Assembly (NCBI GenBank): GCA_964621645.1
Contig: CAZUMH010000073.1
Location: forward strand, 1 to 17,689
From: CAZUMH01 sp964621645
GTDB taxonomy: Bacteria; Zhuqueibacterota; QNDG01; JAGLOF01
DNA length: 17,689 nucleotides
Reading direction: 5' to 3'
Positions within the stretch are counted from its first letter, which is position 1, and each line of letters begins with the position of its first letter. The translations under genes were made by a program, and so were the position numbers. The notes under the pieces were generated by a model. The model ran no database searches. It worked only from the letters and a program-made list of their open reading frames with translations, and was not told the origin of the DNA. Of the stretch, positions 7,282 through 15,149 are shown piece after piece.

Positions 7282-8925
7282 ATGAAAGTAAAAAAATGTA
7301 TGACAGTGTTACTGACAATACTACTGCTCGCCTCCGCTCTCAGGGCCGGGGAGCCGTTATTTGATCAGCAGACCCGTACCTTGGAGAAAAAACTTTCGGC
7401 CAGGGCCGGATCCACCCTCTACCTGCAAGACAGCCGTGCTGACCTCTTTTTCGAGGGCTGGTCCCGCAATGAAATTTCTGTGCAGGCTAAGATCACCGTC
7501 TTCCATGAGGATGAGAAATTTGTCAAGGAATATCTGGACAAGTGCGAACTGGTGCTGGAACCATACCAGAAAGGATTTCGCCTGGCCGTGAGTACGCCCC
7601 GTTACCAGCGCCAGGAAAGGGAACGATCCATTTCTTCTTTCTTTAAAAAACTCTTCAAAGGGGAAGAGACATGGTCCGAGTCAATAGAAGTACGGGTACA
7701 GCTGCCGGCCCGCAGCTCACTGGAGGTGGAAAACCGCTACGGTGACATTCTGGCCAACGGCCTGAAGGGTGACCTGCAACTGGACAACAGTTCAGGGAAG
7801 GTGACGCTGGAGCACTGCGGCGGCTCGCTGGAGCTCAGCAACCGGTATGCCGAGGTCAATGTGATCGAATTCGACGGCCCCGTGCTGGTTTCGGCACACA
7901 GTGGAGCGGTCAGACTCGAAAAAATCAACGGCAAGGCGAACGTTAATAACAGTTATAAACCGGTGAAATTCCGGGATATCAAAGGAAGCCTGGAGGTCAA
8001 GGGCCAAAGCAGTTCCGTGCAAGGCAGCCTGGTAAGCGGCGATTGCAGTATTCACTCGTCCTACAAGGAAATCACCGTCAGCCGGCTCGGCGGGAACCTG
8101 AAAATCCATGGTAATTCCTGCGCGGTTGACGTACGCTCTGTTACAGGCAAAGCGTTCATAGAAAACAGCTATAAACCGGTTTACGTTGACAGCGTGGGAG
8201 GCGGGCTGGAAATCCAAGGCCAGTCCAGCAGCGTGGAAGCCTATCACTTTCCCGGCGGGCGCATCCGTACTTCCTACAAAGAGGTGATCGCCAAGGACGT
8301 CAAAGGCAACCTGGATATCGATGCCGGCTCCTCCGAGATACAGGTTCGGAAAGTCACCGGGAATCTGAATGTCAGTTCTTCCTACAAACCGGTGGAAATC
8401 GAGGATGTCAGTGGAGATCTGGTCGTCATGAGCGGCTCCGCTTCCGTGCTTCTGAACAAAATCGGCGGTTCGGCCGAAGTGACCTCATCCTATAAAAGCA
8501 TCAAGGCCACACATGTGGGAGGCTCTTTCAGGGCGGACGGCAAGTCCTGTGAAGTAACGGCTCTGGACGTGGGCGGAGACATTACTATTAACAATTCCTA
8601 TAAAAACGTTATCATTAAAAAAAGCCGGGGATCGGTACACGTGCTGGGGAACAGCAGTGAAATTTCGGTGACCGACGTGGCGGCGGTGCCGGCCCGGGCT
8701 ACCTTCGAACTGGTTACCACCTATAAACCGGTATTGCTTACCCTGCCCGCCGGAACCGATGCCGCTGTCTGGGCGACTACCAGTTACGGAGAGGTTAACT
8801 CGGCTTTTCCGGTGTTTTTGGAAAGCGCGGATCAGATGCGGGAACGGATGAATTCCCTGGGTAAATCCGGCAAGGTCATTGTCAGGATTGAAACGGACAA
8901 GGATATCACCATCCGCAAACAATAG
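7282..8925 (+). CDS. Exported DUF4097-like beta-solenoid protein
   Basis: A 547-residue exported protein. Residues 1-22 form a signal peptide ending in LRA before GEP. From about residue 150 onward it consists of short beta strands repeated with great regularity, as in DUF4097/DUF4098 adhesin-like proteins. A Tyr of the S-Y-K type recurs at exactly 36-residue spacing, and a small Ser-rich turn sits halfway. Such proteins fold as right-handed beta-solenoids or beta-helices and act at the cell surface or in the periplasm. Two adjacent ATGs exist (7279, 7282); 7282 sits six bases after GGGAG and is preferred. The gene lies 65 bases after the anti-sigma gene, pointing to an envelope-stress effector of that sigma factor, which is inferred. 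A strong terminator follows. Confidence 0.8.
   Translation: MKVKKCMTVLLTILLLASALRAGEPLFDQQTRTLEKKLSARAGSTLYLQDSRADLFFEGWSRNEISVQAKITVFHEDEKFVKEYLDKCELVLEPYQKGFRLAVSTPRYQRQERERSISSFFKKLFKGEETWSESIEVRVQLPARSSLEVENRYGDILANGLKGDLQLDNSSGKVTLEHCGGSLELSNRYAEVNVIEFDGPVLVSAHSGAVRLEKINGKANVNNSYKPVKFRDIKGSLEVKGQSSSVQGSLVSGDCSIHSSYKEITVSRLGGNLKIHGNSCAVDVRSVTGKAFIENSYKPVYVDSVGGGLEIQGQSSSVEAYHFPGGRIRTSYKEVIAKDVKGNLDIDAGSSEIQVRKVTGNLNVSSSYKPVEIEDVSGDLVVMSGSASVLLNKIGGSAEVTSSYKSIKATHVGGSFRADGKSCEVTALDVGGDITINNSYKNVIIKKSRGSVHVLGNSSEISVTDVAAVPARATFELVTTYKPVLLTLPAGTDAAVWATTSYGEVNSAFPVFLESADQMRERMNSLGKSGKVIVRIETDKDITIRKQ
7738..8601 (+). repeat. 36-residue protein-coded tandem repeat in the DUF4097-like gene
   Basis: Tyr codons of the N/S-R/S-Y motif start at 7738, 7846, 7954, 8062, 8170, 8275, 8383, 8491 and 8599. 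Seven intervals are exactly 108 bases and one is 105. Halfway between them, 18 residues on, lies a Ser-rich turn (for example QSSSV, NSCAV, GSASV). The unit is thus a pair of 18-residue rungs of alternating type. The DNA copies have diverged, so this is protein-level conservation rather than recent duplication. Confidence 0.85.
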
Positions 8926-8965
8926 CATGAGCACCATATATCGGTAAGGCCGGATGTTAAATCAG

Positions 8966-9001
8966 AAGGGAGATGAATCATATGGATTCATCTCCCTTTT
9001 T
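8966..9001 (+). terminator. Rho-independent terminator
   Basis: GGGAGATGAATC (8968-8979) pairs perfectly with GATTCATCTCCC (8985-8996) around a five-base loop. The stem extends by two A-T pairs and is followed by TTTTT. It lies 40 bases after the DUF4097-like stop codon, ends the + strand unit, and stands between convergent genes. The - strand side lacks a comparable T run. Confidence 0.92.
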
Positions 9002-9035
9002 AATTGGATTTTGCAAAGTTCTCGACGTGTTTCAC

Positions 9036-9245
9036 TTATAATTCATCCCCGGAATCCGTCTTTTTCCGGACGACAACAAAGCGCAGGGCCCAGCTGGCCC
9101 CGACGGCGGCCCATAGTGCTCCGTAGAAGATTCTTCCATTGGTGTTTTTTGCCAGGATCACTCCCAATCCGGCCAAAACCGCAATCGCAAATGATATCAG
9201 TGAAAGCAATATCCAGACATAATGTCCCCGGTTTTGTCTAGCCAT
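9036..9245 (-). CDS. Small two-helix membrane protein, function unknown
   Basis: A 69-residue protein with two hydrophobic segments. The first is VWILLSLISFAIAVLAGLGV and the second about FYGALWAAVGASWALRFV, followed by a short charged tail (RKKTDSGDEL). It has no catalytic or binding motif that I recognise. The frame opens three codons earlier at 9254, but the ATG at 9245 has AAAGG nine bases upstream whereas the earlier one would sit directly on it. It is 84 bases downstream of the 258-residue gene on the same strand, so they may share a transcript. Confidence 0.6.
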   Translation of the reverse strand: MARQNRGHYVWILLSLISFAIAVLAGLGVILAKNTNGRIFYGALWAAVGASWALRFVVVRKKTDSGDEL

Positions 9246-9329
9246 ATCCTGCATCCTTTGCGAAATATAACATGGGCCACGGGAAGGAATAAGGCGCTGA
9301 TAATTGACAATTGTGTTATTGCAGATCCC

Positions 9330-10106
9330 TTACTGGTTCTTCAGCAGGCGGCGCAGATTCCGGGAGAGAATCTCTATCGCGATATCGAGATTCGAATCGG
9401 CCGGCAGCATTGGGCCGAGAATACGGGACTGTTCGATCCGCTTGAGGAGGCGGTCGTCAAATAGTGCCGTGCCGCTGCGCTTGTGCAGTTCATCCACCAG
9501 GTAAGAGAAATTCAGACTGCGGGTCACCTGCATGGCCTCACCCAGGCCGTCATAGGACATCTTGTCCTGGAAAAAAATGATGGGCTGGGTCCGTCCGGTT
9601 ACATAGAGATAGAGGACCCTGCTCTGTTTTTCGCTGGTTACCTCTTCGGTTGTTTCGACCTTTTTGGAGAGGGGGATCCCCCCGGCCAGGATAGTCTTGC
9701 CCAGACTGAATTTTTTCTTGGTGGTCTTCACCGTTTCTGAATAGGTTTCGGTGATGGTGCAGGGCAGCAGCACCTCGATCTTGTTATAGGGAATGGTTCC
9801 CTGTTTCCCGTCACCCGCTTCGATGAGCAGCGATCGTTCCCTGAGCTCGAAGCGGTGAACGATGATATCACCTGTTCTGGCACGCAGGGCCGTCACATCG
9901 ATGATCGCTATGACGATACCGATGTGGCTCAGTTTTTCAACCAGATGAAGAGCCTCTTGGGGATCGGCGAATGAGGCCAGCACTGCCGGGCTGCCGCCGT
10001 GCATCCGCTGCTGGACGTCGTAGAGTGTCGCCCCCAGGGCCTGAGCCAGAGGCTCGGCTCTTTCCGGTGTTTCATTCTTCCAGTCATGTACGATGACAAG
10101 ATGCAT
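9330..10106 (-). CDS. Conserved-looking cytoplasmic protein of unknown function
   Basis: 258 residues with no signal peptide or membrane segment. The first 95 residues alternate strands and helices (MHLVIVHDWKNE, PLAQALGATLYDVQQRMHGG, HIGIVIAIIDV) like a small alpha/beta domain. The middle (about 100-190) is beta-rich and reads like a PH-like or membrane-associated regulatory domain with FELRERSLLIE and the stretch SRVLYLYVTGRTQPIIFFQD. The last 50 residues are helical and basic. I know no family for it. GGGAG lies seven bases before the ATG at 10106. It is the last GC-rich gene before composition drops. Gene-finding confidence is high; function is unassigned. Confidence 0.75.
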   Translation of the reverse strand: MHLVIVHDWKNETPERAEPLAQALGATLYDVQQRMHGGSPAVLASFADPQEALHLVEKLSHIGIVIAIIDVTALRARTGDIIVHRFELRERSLLIEAGDGKQGTIPYNKIEVLLPCTITETYSETVKTTKKKFSLGKTILAGGIPLSKKVETTEEVTSEKQSRVLYLYVTGRTQPIIFFQDKMSYDGLGEAMQVTRSLNFSYLVDELHKRSGTALFDDRLLKRIEQSRILGPMLPADSNLDIAIEILSRNLRRLLKNQ

Positions 10107-10155
10107 GGCTGCTCCCAGCGAGAAGATACTACTCTATTATTAAAGTAAAAATTTT

Positions 10156-10181
10156 GGAAAAAACAAGGAAAAAGAAATAAA
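10156..10181 (+). repeat. 26-bp direct repeat, left copy
   Basis: This purine-rich stretch (GG-A6-CAAGG-A5-GAAATAAA) is identical over 26 bases to 17330-17355. A weaker likeness continues about 25 bases further right (ATCG, CA, AGGATG in both). It lies at the left edge of the AT-rich island, just outside the integrase-like relic. Confidence 0.7.
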
Positions 10182-10539
10182 TTTTTCTAATCGCAATAGG
10201 ATGGCAAAACTGGACAAGCAAAATCAGACGCACACATGGGCATATCAACATGTAATGAAAAACGGCATCGCGCTGCACGATTCCCGGCTCACCGCGCGCG
10301 CTGGGGCAAGCTCCTAGAGTTGTAAAGAGTATTGATGAAAAGGTGTCACTGGCCCCCCTGGCCAAACTGATAAAATCCCCTTGCATTTTCTTGTTAATTT
10401 CTTTACTATATTTCGTTTAATACTATCACATCTGTTTATTTGTTCTGCATTGCTGTCTGTCCGGGGAGAGGCTGACGGTTTTATTGCTGCTTCTCCCATT
10501 GTATCCGGAAGGATGCGGCTCTGTTCAAGGAATGACGGT
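10182..10539. other. Non-coding stretch with no clear gene
   Basis: No convincing gene is present. A 38-codon frame at 10201-10317 (MAKLDKQNQTHTWAYQHVMK onward) is of better GC content than its surroundings but has no spaced ribosome site, and I consider it a fragment or chance. The later part is AT-rich with promoter-like runs (TTGTTA, TACTATATTT) upstream of the integrase-like relic. No attI site could be recognised. Confidence 0.4.
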
Positions 10540-10644
10540 ATGCCCTACTCACCCTGCATCCAAACTCAGCCACCAAAACTGCTGGAACAGGTGCGTCAAA
10601 ATCTGTGCATAAGGAATTATTGGGTGTGTCGAATTGTACCATAG
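10540..10644 (+). pseudogene. Truncated integron-integrase N-terminus (relic)
   Basis: A 34-codon frame starting at the ATG at 10540 with AAGGA eight to nine bases upstream. Residues 11-26 read PPKLLEQVRQNLCIRN and then Y. From memory, integron integrases open with a helix of just this kind (P-x-LL-x-QVR-x-x-LR-x-x-HY) followed by S-x-RTE-x-AY-x-x-WI. Here the frame turns into WVCRIVP and a stop, and no later part of a tyrosine recombinase (no R, HxxR or Y box) is visible in any frame. A single-base slip would restore part of the lost motif, suggesting decay. It points in the same direction as the cassettes. The match is short, so this is suggestive, not proven. Confidence 0.42.
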
Positions 10645-10723
10645 ATTATGACTATATACAGCAACAAGAAATGGTATAGATATAGCGACATACAATTATT
10701 CATATTGCTGTATGTAGACCAAT

Positions 10724-10741
10724 ATTGCTGCATGCAGCAAT
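10724..10741. repeat. 18-bp perfect palindrome with partial copies upstream
   Basis: ATTGCTGCATGCAGCAAT is a perfect dyad 20 bases before the first cassette gene. Related pieces lie nearby: TATACAGCAA at about 10654 and ATTGCTGTATG at about 10704, the latter in an ACATACA/TGTATGT inverted pair. It could be a regulator-binding site controlling the gene, or a scar of the lost recombination site. Function unknown. Confidence 0.5.
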
Positions 10742-10760
10742 TTATATACGGAGGCTACAC

Positions 10761-12872
10761 ATGCTTATGCAAAAATTCTCATTTTATATTTTAGTTTTAT
10801 TTTTTACTTTTTCACACCAACATAATTTATTTGCTCAAGATTATTGGTGGGAAACGAATGGACCGTTTCAATATGGCGGTGCTATATTATGCATGATGAA
10901 TACACCGTCGGGTGATATTTATGCAGGAACCAGCGCTAATTTAATCCTCAAATCAACAAACAACGGAGAGTCGTGGTCTTCATTCCATACTGATTTGACA
11001 CCATGTTTTTATTCTATTGCAGTTACTTCGTCAGGTACACTCTTTGCTGCAGGTACTTATACCGGTCATATTTTCAAATCAATCAATAACGGCGAAAGCT
11101 GGGAAGTTGTTAGAGAAGGAAATGGTATAACATTTTCAATAGCAGTAAATGACGAGGATAATATCTTTGCTACATCGAGAGGAGGAGGAATATTTTGTTC
11201 AACGGATAACGGCGATAGTTGGACGGAAATGAATACTGGATTAAATGATGTGAATGCCGAACAAATTATTATTGACCAAATTGGGCATATATTCGTGGGA
11301 ACAAGGGGTGGAGGAATATACCGCTCAATTGATAACGGCGCCAACTGGGTAGAAGTTAATAATGGCCTTGAGGATTTAAGGATAACGAGTCTATCGGTAA
11401 ATTCCCTCGGTCATATTTTTGCTGGAACGCGGTACTCAGGAGTATACCGAACTAAAGATGATGGTGATCATTGGGAACATATCAGCCAAGGTTTAACGGA
11501 GGACTTAATTAATAATATTTTCATCGCTAATTCGGGGACGCTATACGCATCTACCTTTAATGGAATTTTCCAATCGGAAGATAATGGTGACAATTGGTTA
11601 TTAATGAACTGTGCTGGTATGGATGTAGTACGTGTAATGTCGTTCTTAAATACCAATGGATTTATGTTTGCCGGAACAAGAAACGGTATCTATAAATCTG
11701 ATGATGGCGGAAATAATTGGATGAGATATGAAGGTCTTACAACAAAGTGTACAATTTGGTCCATGGCTAAAGATAATGAAGGTAATGTTTATGCAGGTAC
11801 CAGCGTCGGTAATGTTTTTAAATCTACTAATAAAGGTGAAAACTGGACTAATATGAGTATCGGTATAAATGCCCCGGAAGGAATATATACTCTTGCTACA
11901 AATTCAGAAGGTAAGCTATTTGCTGCTCTATGCGGTCGGGGAATATTTTTCAGATCCAATAATGGTGAAACTTGGGAAAGAGCGACTGAAGTTGAAGGTT
12001 TAGCAAGAAGTATAGCTTATGATGAATCTTCAGATTATTTATTTGTAGGAACCACTCAGAATGGTTACAGGTCTTTGGATTATGGTGATACTTGGGAATT
12101 GATTCTACCGGAAGTCGGGATATGCTGTTTGTTTATAGACTCGGATGGAAATTTATTCGCAGGTGATTTTGGAGGAACCATTTATAGATCGACAAATAAT
12201 GGTGATGATTGGGCTGCCTTCGCGACTGGAGGCGCTGCAAAGATAAAAAGCATAACTGAAAATTTATCCGGCGACCTTTTTATTGCCCAGCCGGGTTCAG
12301 GTGTTTTTCGGTCAAACAATAACGGTGAAAATTGGATTGAAATCAACAACGGATTGGAAAATTTAAATACTTATTCAGTTGTGATTAATAGTTCAAATGA
12401 ATTGTTTACTTGTGTTATTGGTGTCGGTGTATATAGATCTTCAAATTGGGGTGAAAGTTGGGAATTGGTAAATGAAGGCCTAACCGATTACAATGCTCAA
12501 TTTCTCTTAATTGACGATGATGATTTCATTTATGTCGGTACTGAATTTAATGTGTTCAGAAGTATCCAACCAACTACTGAAATTAAAGAAAATGAAATCG
12601 CATTACCGAAAAACTATAACTTATCTCAAAATTATCCGAATCCATTTAATCCAACTACAACTATTTCATATCAGATACCAAAACAAAGCAAAGTTATGAT
12701 TAGAATTATTGACATACTTGGACGAGAAATAGAAGCTCTTGTTGACGAAGAAAAATCTACTGGTAGTTACTCAATGAAATTTAATGGAAGCAAATATTCA
12801 AGTGGAGTTTATTTCTATCAATTAATTTCGGGAGATATAGTAATAACAAAGAAATTTGTCTTAATGAAATAG
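10761..12872 (+). CDS. T9SS-secreted 14-repeat beta-propeller protein
   Basis: A 703-residue exported protein. Residues 1-26 are a signal peptide ending in FAQ. Then come 13 Asp-box-like repeats of the form S-x-D/N-N-G-x-x-W (STNNGESW, STDNGDSW, SIDNGANW and so on), each preceded by a strand such as HIFAGT, plus a worn 14th. This pattern belongs to BNR/Ycf48-like beta-propellers, and 14 blades suggest two seven-bladed propellers. The last 85 residues are a type IX sorting domain (NYPNPFNPTTTISYQIP, ILGREI, SSGVYFYQL, ending KKFVLMK), which directs it to the outer membrane and surface. No catalytic residues are recognised; binding is likely. The ATG at 10761 is chosen over the TTG at 10725 because GGAGG lies just upstream and the signal peptide begins there. 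It ends five bases before an attC site. Confidence 0.87.
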   Translation: MLMQKFSFYILVLFFTFSHQHNLFAQDYWWETNGPFQYGGAILCMMNTPSGDIYAGTSANLILKSTNNGESWSSFHTDLTPCFYSIAVTSSGTLFAAGTYTGHIFKSINNGESWEVVREGNGITFSIAVNDEDNIFATSRGGGIFCSTDNGDSWTEMNTGLNDVNAEQIIIDQIGHIFVGTRGGGIYRSIDNGANWVEVNNGLEDLRITSLSVNSLGHIFAGTRYSGVYRTKDDGDHWEHISQGLTEDLINNIFIANSGTLYASTFNGIFQSEDNGDNWLLMNCAGMDVVRVMSFLNTNGFMFAGTRNGIYKSDDGGNNWMRYEGLTTKCTIWSMAKDNEGNVYAGTSVGNVFKSTNKGENWTNMSIGINAPEGIYTLATNSEGKLFAALCGRGIFFRSNNGETWERATEVEGLARSIAYDESSDYLFVGTTQNGYRSLDYGDTWELILPEVGICCLFIDSDGNLFAGDFGGTIYRSTNNGDDWAAFATGGAAKIKSITENLSGDLFIAQPGSGVFRSNNNGENWIEINNGLENLNTYSVVINSSNELFTCVIGVGVYRSSNWGESWELVNEGLTDYNAQFLLIDDDDFIYVGTEFNVFRSIQPTTEIKENEIALPKNYNLSQNYPNPFNPTTTISYQIPKQSKVMIRIIDILGREIEALVDEEKSTGSYSMKFNGSKYSSGVYFYQLISGDIVITKKFVLMK

Positions 12873-12877
12873 GAAAT

Positions 12878-13005
12878 GCCTAACAATCGTTTCCAGCGGA
12901 TTGAAACCGCATGTTCATTTAAATGGTTTTTGTGGTATGTTTTAAGCTCTGTTCTTTTTTCAAGTTTATCTGATGCGGTTTCAACCGCTGAAACGTGCGT
13001 TAGGT
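12878..13005 (+). repeat. attC recombination site (cassette 1)
   Basis: R'' is GCCTAAC (12878-12884) and R' is GTTAGGT (12999-13005), with crossover after G12999. The two arms form a long imperfect stem: GTTTC-AGCGG-TTG plus AAACCGCAT on the left pairs with ATGCGGTTT plus CAA-CCGCT-GAAAC on the right. Two bases are bulged on the left arm, a C at 12893-12894 and A12900, which read G and T on the bottom strand, the known extrahelical pair. Unpaired four-base spacers (AATC, GTGC) separate core and arm. The length of 128 bp fits the longer attC class. Confidence 0.88.
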
Positions 13006-13048
13006 ACCGTACCTACAATGCTAAAAGAAAATGTTTAAAGGAGAAATA

Positions 13049-14236
13049 ATGGTCCGATATCGCTTTGTTATATTTATTTTGACTGTGGTGATGATCATGC
13101 CTGGCCTTTTCAGCGGGTTGCCCCTGCAAACTAAAAATATTAGCGCTCTGTATGCTCAGACACATACTGAAAAATATCTTGAGAATCTGCTCCAGCGTGA
13201 TAATAAATCTATTGATGAAAAAAGAACGGATTTGCAAAACAGGATCGATACAGCCAAGAAGAAGTATGCAAACTGGCACAAGCGTGTGCTTTACATTGAA
13301 GATCTGTTTCACGCCAGCTCATCAGCGTCTGCCAGGCTTTACTTCAGCGACCTTTACCAGCACTATGAAAGAATTGTGTATTATCTTAATGAAAACCAGC
13401 CTTCTGATCCCGCTCAAATGATTTACTGGGAAACAGCCAAGCAATATTTTCCTTTGAGGGAAATATTGTTGTATTCCGGGTTTCCAATTGGCAGATATCC
13501 TCTTGAAAAAAATGATACAGCCGCGCTCAACAATTTTTACGCCCTGTGGAGAGATTGCAAATTCAACATACGGATTGAAGTCTCATCAGTGTTTGAGACT
13601 CCAACGCCAGCTGCAAAAGATTACGTTTTCAGCAGCAATGGTACTATTTTCATCCGTGAAAAACCCTTGTATGAAGTCACAAAAGATGATTTCAAGGGGA
13701 TTGACGCGGCCACACTGCTTATCAAGGGCTGGGAAAAACCTTTCTCTGGAAACGACCTGCCTGAAAAAGAGGGATTTGGTGCATCCCTCTATTTATTCAA
13801 TATTTTCAGGTACGGCTCTGAAAAAGAATTTAATGATTCTAAGGGATTTTTGCAGCAGAATGCCTGTGATGCATTCAAAACAAACCAGGAAATGAAAAAA
13901 GCATATTACAAGATCCTTCAGAAAATGTTTCCCGACGAACTGGGAAAGACGGATGTCACAAAAGTGAATAAAAAAGTCGCTTACATTGTCAACAGATCTG
14001 GGATTAACCACTACAAAAACAAGGAATATAATCTGGCGGTCAAGAATTTCACGCAGGCTATTTTTTTGTTTCAGCACCCGAACTTTTATTACAACCGCGG
14101 ATTGGTATTTTTTAGAATTAAAGAATACGATAAAGCAACGGAAGATTTGAAAACAGCTCTGGCAACAGGACACTCTGAAACTGAAAAAATTAAAAAAGTG
14201 ATTGAAAAAGTGGAAAAAGAAGCCCGATTGAAATAA
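13049..14236 (+). CDS. Exported protein with C-terminal TPR repeats, function unknown
   Basis: A 395-residue protein that fills the second cassette. It begins with a signal peptide or N-terminal anchor (MVRYRFVIFILTVVMIMPGL, ending near YAQ). A long helical middle with many aromatic residues (about 40-310) matches no family I know. Residues about 312-380 are two tetratricopeptide-like repeats (NRSGINHYKNKEYNLAVKNF and YYNRGLVFFRIKEYDKATED), followed by a basic tail. TPRs bind other proteins, so a periplasmic scaffold or chaperone role is possible but unproven. The frame opens at 13031, but the ATG at 13049 has AAAGGAG with good spacing. Composition is less AT-rich by eye than neighbouring cassettes, suggesting a separate origin. 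Confidence 0.8.
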   Translation: MVRYRFVIFILTVVMIMPGLFSGLPLQTKNISALYAQTHTEKYLENLLQRDNKSIDEKRTDLQNRIDTAKKKYANWHKRVLYIEDLFHASSSASARLYFSDLYQHYERIVYYLNENQPSDPAQMIYWETAKQYFPLREILLYSGFPIGRYPLEKNDTAALNNFYALWRDCKFNIRIEVSSVFETPTPAAKDYVFSSNGTIFIREKPLYEVTKDDFKGIDAATLLIKGWEKPFSGNDLPEKEGFGASLYLFNIFRYGSEKEFNDSKGFLQQNACDAFKTNQEMKKAYYKILQKMFPDELGKTDVTKVNKKVAYIVNRSGINHYKNKEYNLAVKNFTQAIFLFQHPNFYYNRGLVFFRIKEYDKATEDLKTALATGHSETEKIKKVIEKVEKEARLK

Positions 14237-14315
14237 CCGAAAGCCGCGCAGAGAGAATGGGAGAAAAGAGGTCAAGTCTACGTTTAATCCTAGCCTCAAC
14301 AACAAAAACTGATCA

Positions 14316-14376
14316 CATAAACCTGGCGCTGAAGTCGGACGTCGCTGAGCGCCGCTACTTAGCCGCATTGTTATAC
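14316..14376 (+). repeat. attC recombination site (cassette 2), short and less regular
   Basis: R' is GTTATAC (14370-14376), crossover after G14370. The best R'' is CATAAAC (14316-14322), a weak match whose complementarity to the cassette start is poor. The stem is GCT/AGC, AAGT/ACTT, CGG/CCG and CG/CG, with G14331 and A14339 bulged on the left arm, as in the other two sites. A competing stem (GGCGCT/AGCGCC) also exists. The 61-bp size is the short attC class. Support is strengthened because GTTATAC is the exact complement of the R'' of the next attC. Confidence 0.65.
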
Positions 14377-14399
14377 ACTAGAAACAAACTTGAGTAAGT

Positions 14400-15149
14400 A
14401 TGAATCCTACTATTAGAAATTTCTTACAAGATTGCTATTTAAATTATCTTCCGGATATTCAAAATCGTGTCGATGGATTTCCTAAACAATATGTGTATCC
14501 ATACGGAAATCCAATAAAACCTGTGATGCCTGTTGAAATAGCACAAAATAAAATTATGATTATTGGTGCATTCCCCTCAGCACGTTTTGAAAAAAAAGAT
14601 GGGTTTCTAATTCCTGTTTCTGATAATCTTTCCCCGTTTGGGGAAGAAAAGTATTTTGATGGTCAACAAATAAGAAAGCAGGCTTCAAGGGAAAGTTTAA
14701 ACATTAACTATTTTCCGCAGTTGAATCTTAAAATAGAAGATCTTTGGATTACTGACTTAGTAAAAATATATCTATTTCCTGAAAAACATATAAAAAATTG
14801 TAAGGTTATTTCCCCTACTATTGAATTTGTAAATACTCATAATATGTTTTGGGAAATTGCAAAGGCGAGTTACGATTGGATTGTAAAGGAAATTGAGATA
14901 TGCAATCCTTCCTTAATAATTACATTAGGTGAAGTACCAGCTAGAGTTTTATCATCAAATTATAAAATCGAAAACAGGAAATTGCTTATTGGTGAAATCT
15001 ATCAGATAACATTTGACAAAAGTTATAGGATTGTTCATCTTGCACATCCTGAGATAAGAAGAATAAATAAAGAATGGAATGAACGAACTTCTAAGGCTTT
15101 AAAAAAACTTAAAACCCCGATACAGTTTCTTATAAATGAAAGCGTATAA
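14400..15149 (+). CDS. Uracil-DNA glycosylase-superfamily protein (cassette-borne)
   Basis: A 249-residue cytoplasmic protein. It shows the three spaced elements of the UDG fold: a G-x-x-P loop (IMIIGAFPSARFEKKDG, about residue 50-66), the strand and turn NPSLIITLGEVPARVL (about 178-193), and the HPE motif (IVHLAHPEIRRIN, about 212-224) in place of the usual HPS. The YFDG segment (PFGEEKYFDG) is found in UDG-like proteins of Bacteroidota, as I recall. This may remove uracil or another damaged base, or only share the fold; no catalytic Asp or His is confirmed. The start has a weak ribosome site. The gene fills its own 889-bp cassette, and its TAA stop is inside the R'' core of the attC that follows. 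Confidence 0.65.
   Translation: MNPTIRNFLQDCYLNYLPDIQNRVDGFPKQYVYPYGNPIKPVMPVEIAQNKIMIIGAFPSARFEKKDGFLIPVSDNLSPFGEEKYFDGQQIRKQASRESLNINYFPQLNLKIEDLWITDLVKIYLFPEKHIKNCKVISPTIEFVNTHNMFWEIAKASYDWIVKEIEICNPSLIITLGEVPARVLSSNYKIENRKLLIGEIYQITFDKSYRIVHLAHPEIRRINKEWNERTSKALKKLKTPIQFLINESV

Noticed and set aside
10201..10317. A 38-codon frame downstream of the left direct repeat.
   Set aside because: No properly spaced ribosome site and no resemblance to a known protein.
14260..14290. GGTCAAGTCTACGTTTAATCC looks like the ends of REP-type elements linked to IS200-like transposases.
   Set aside because: Only one copy is present, the inverted repeat is imperfect, and there is no transposase in the window.
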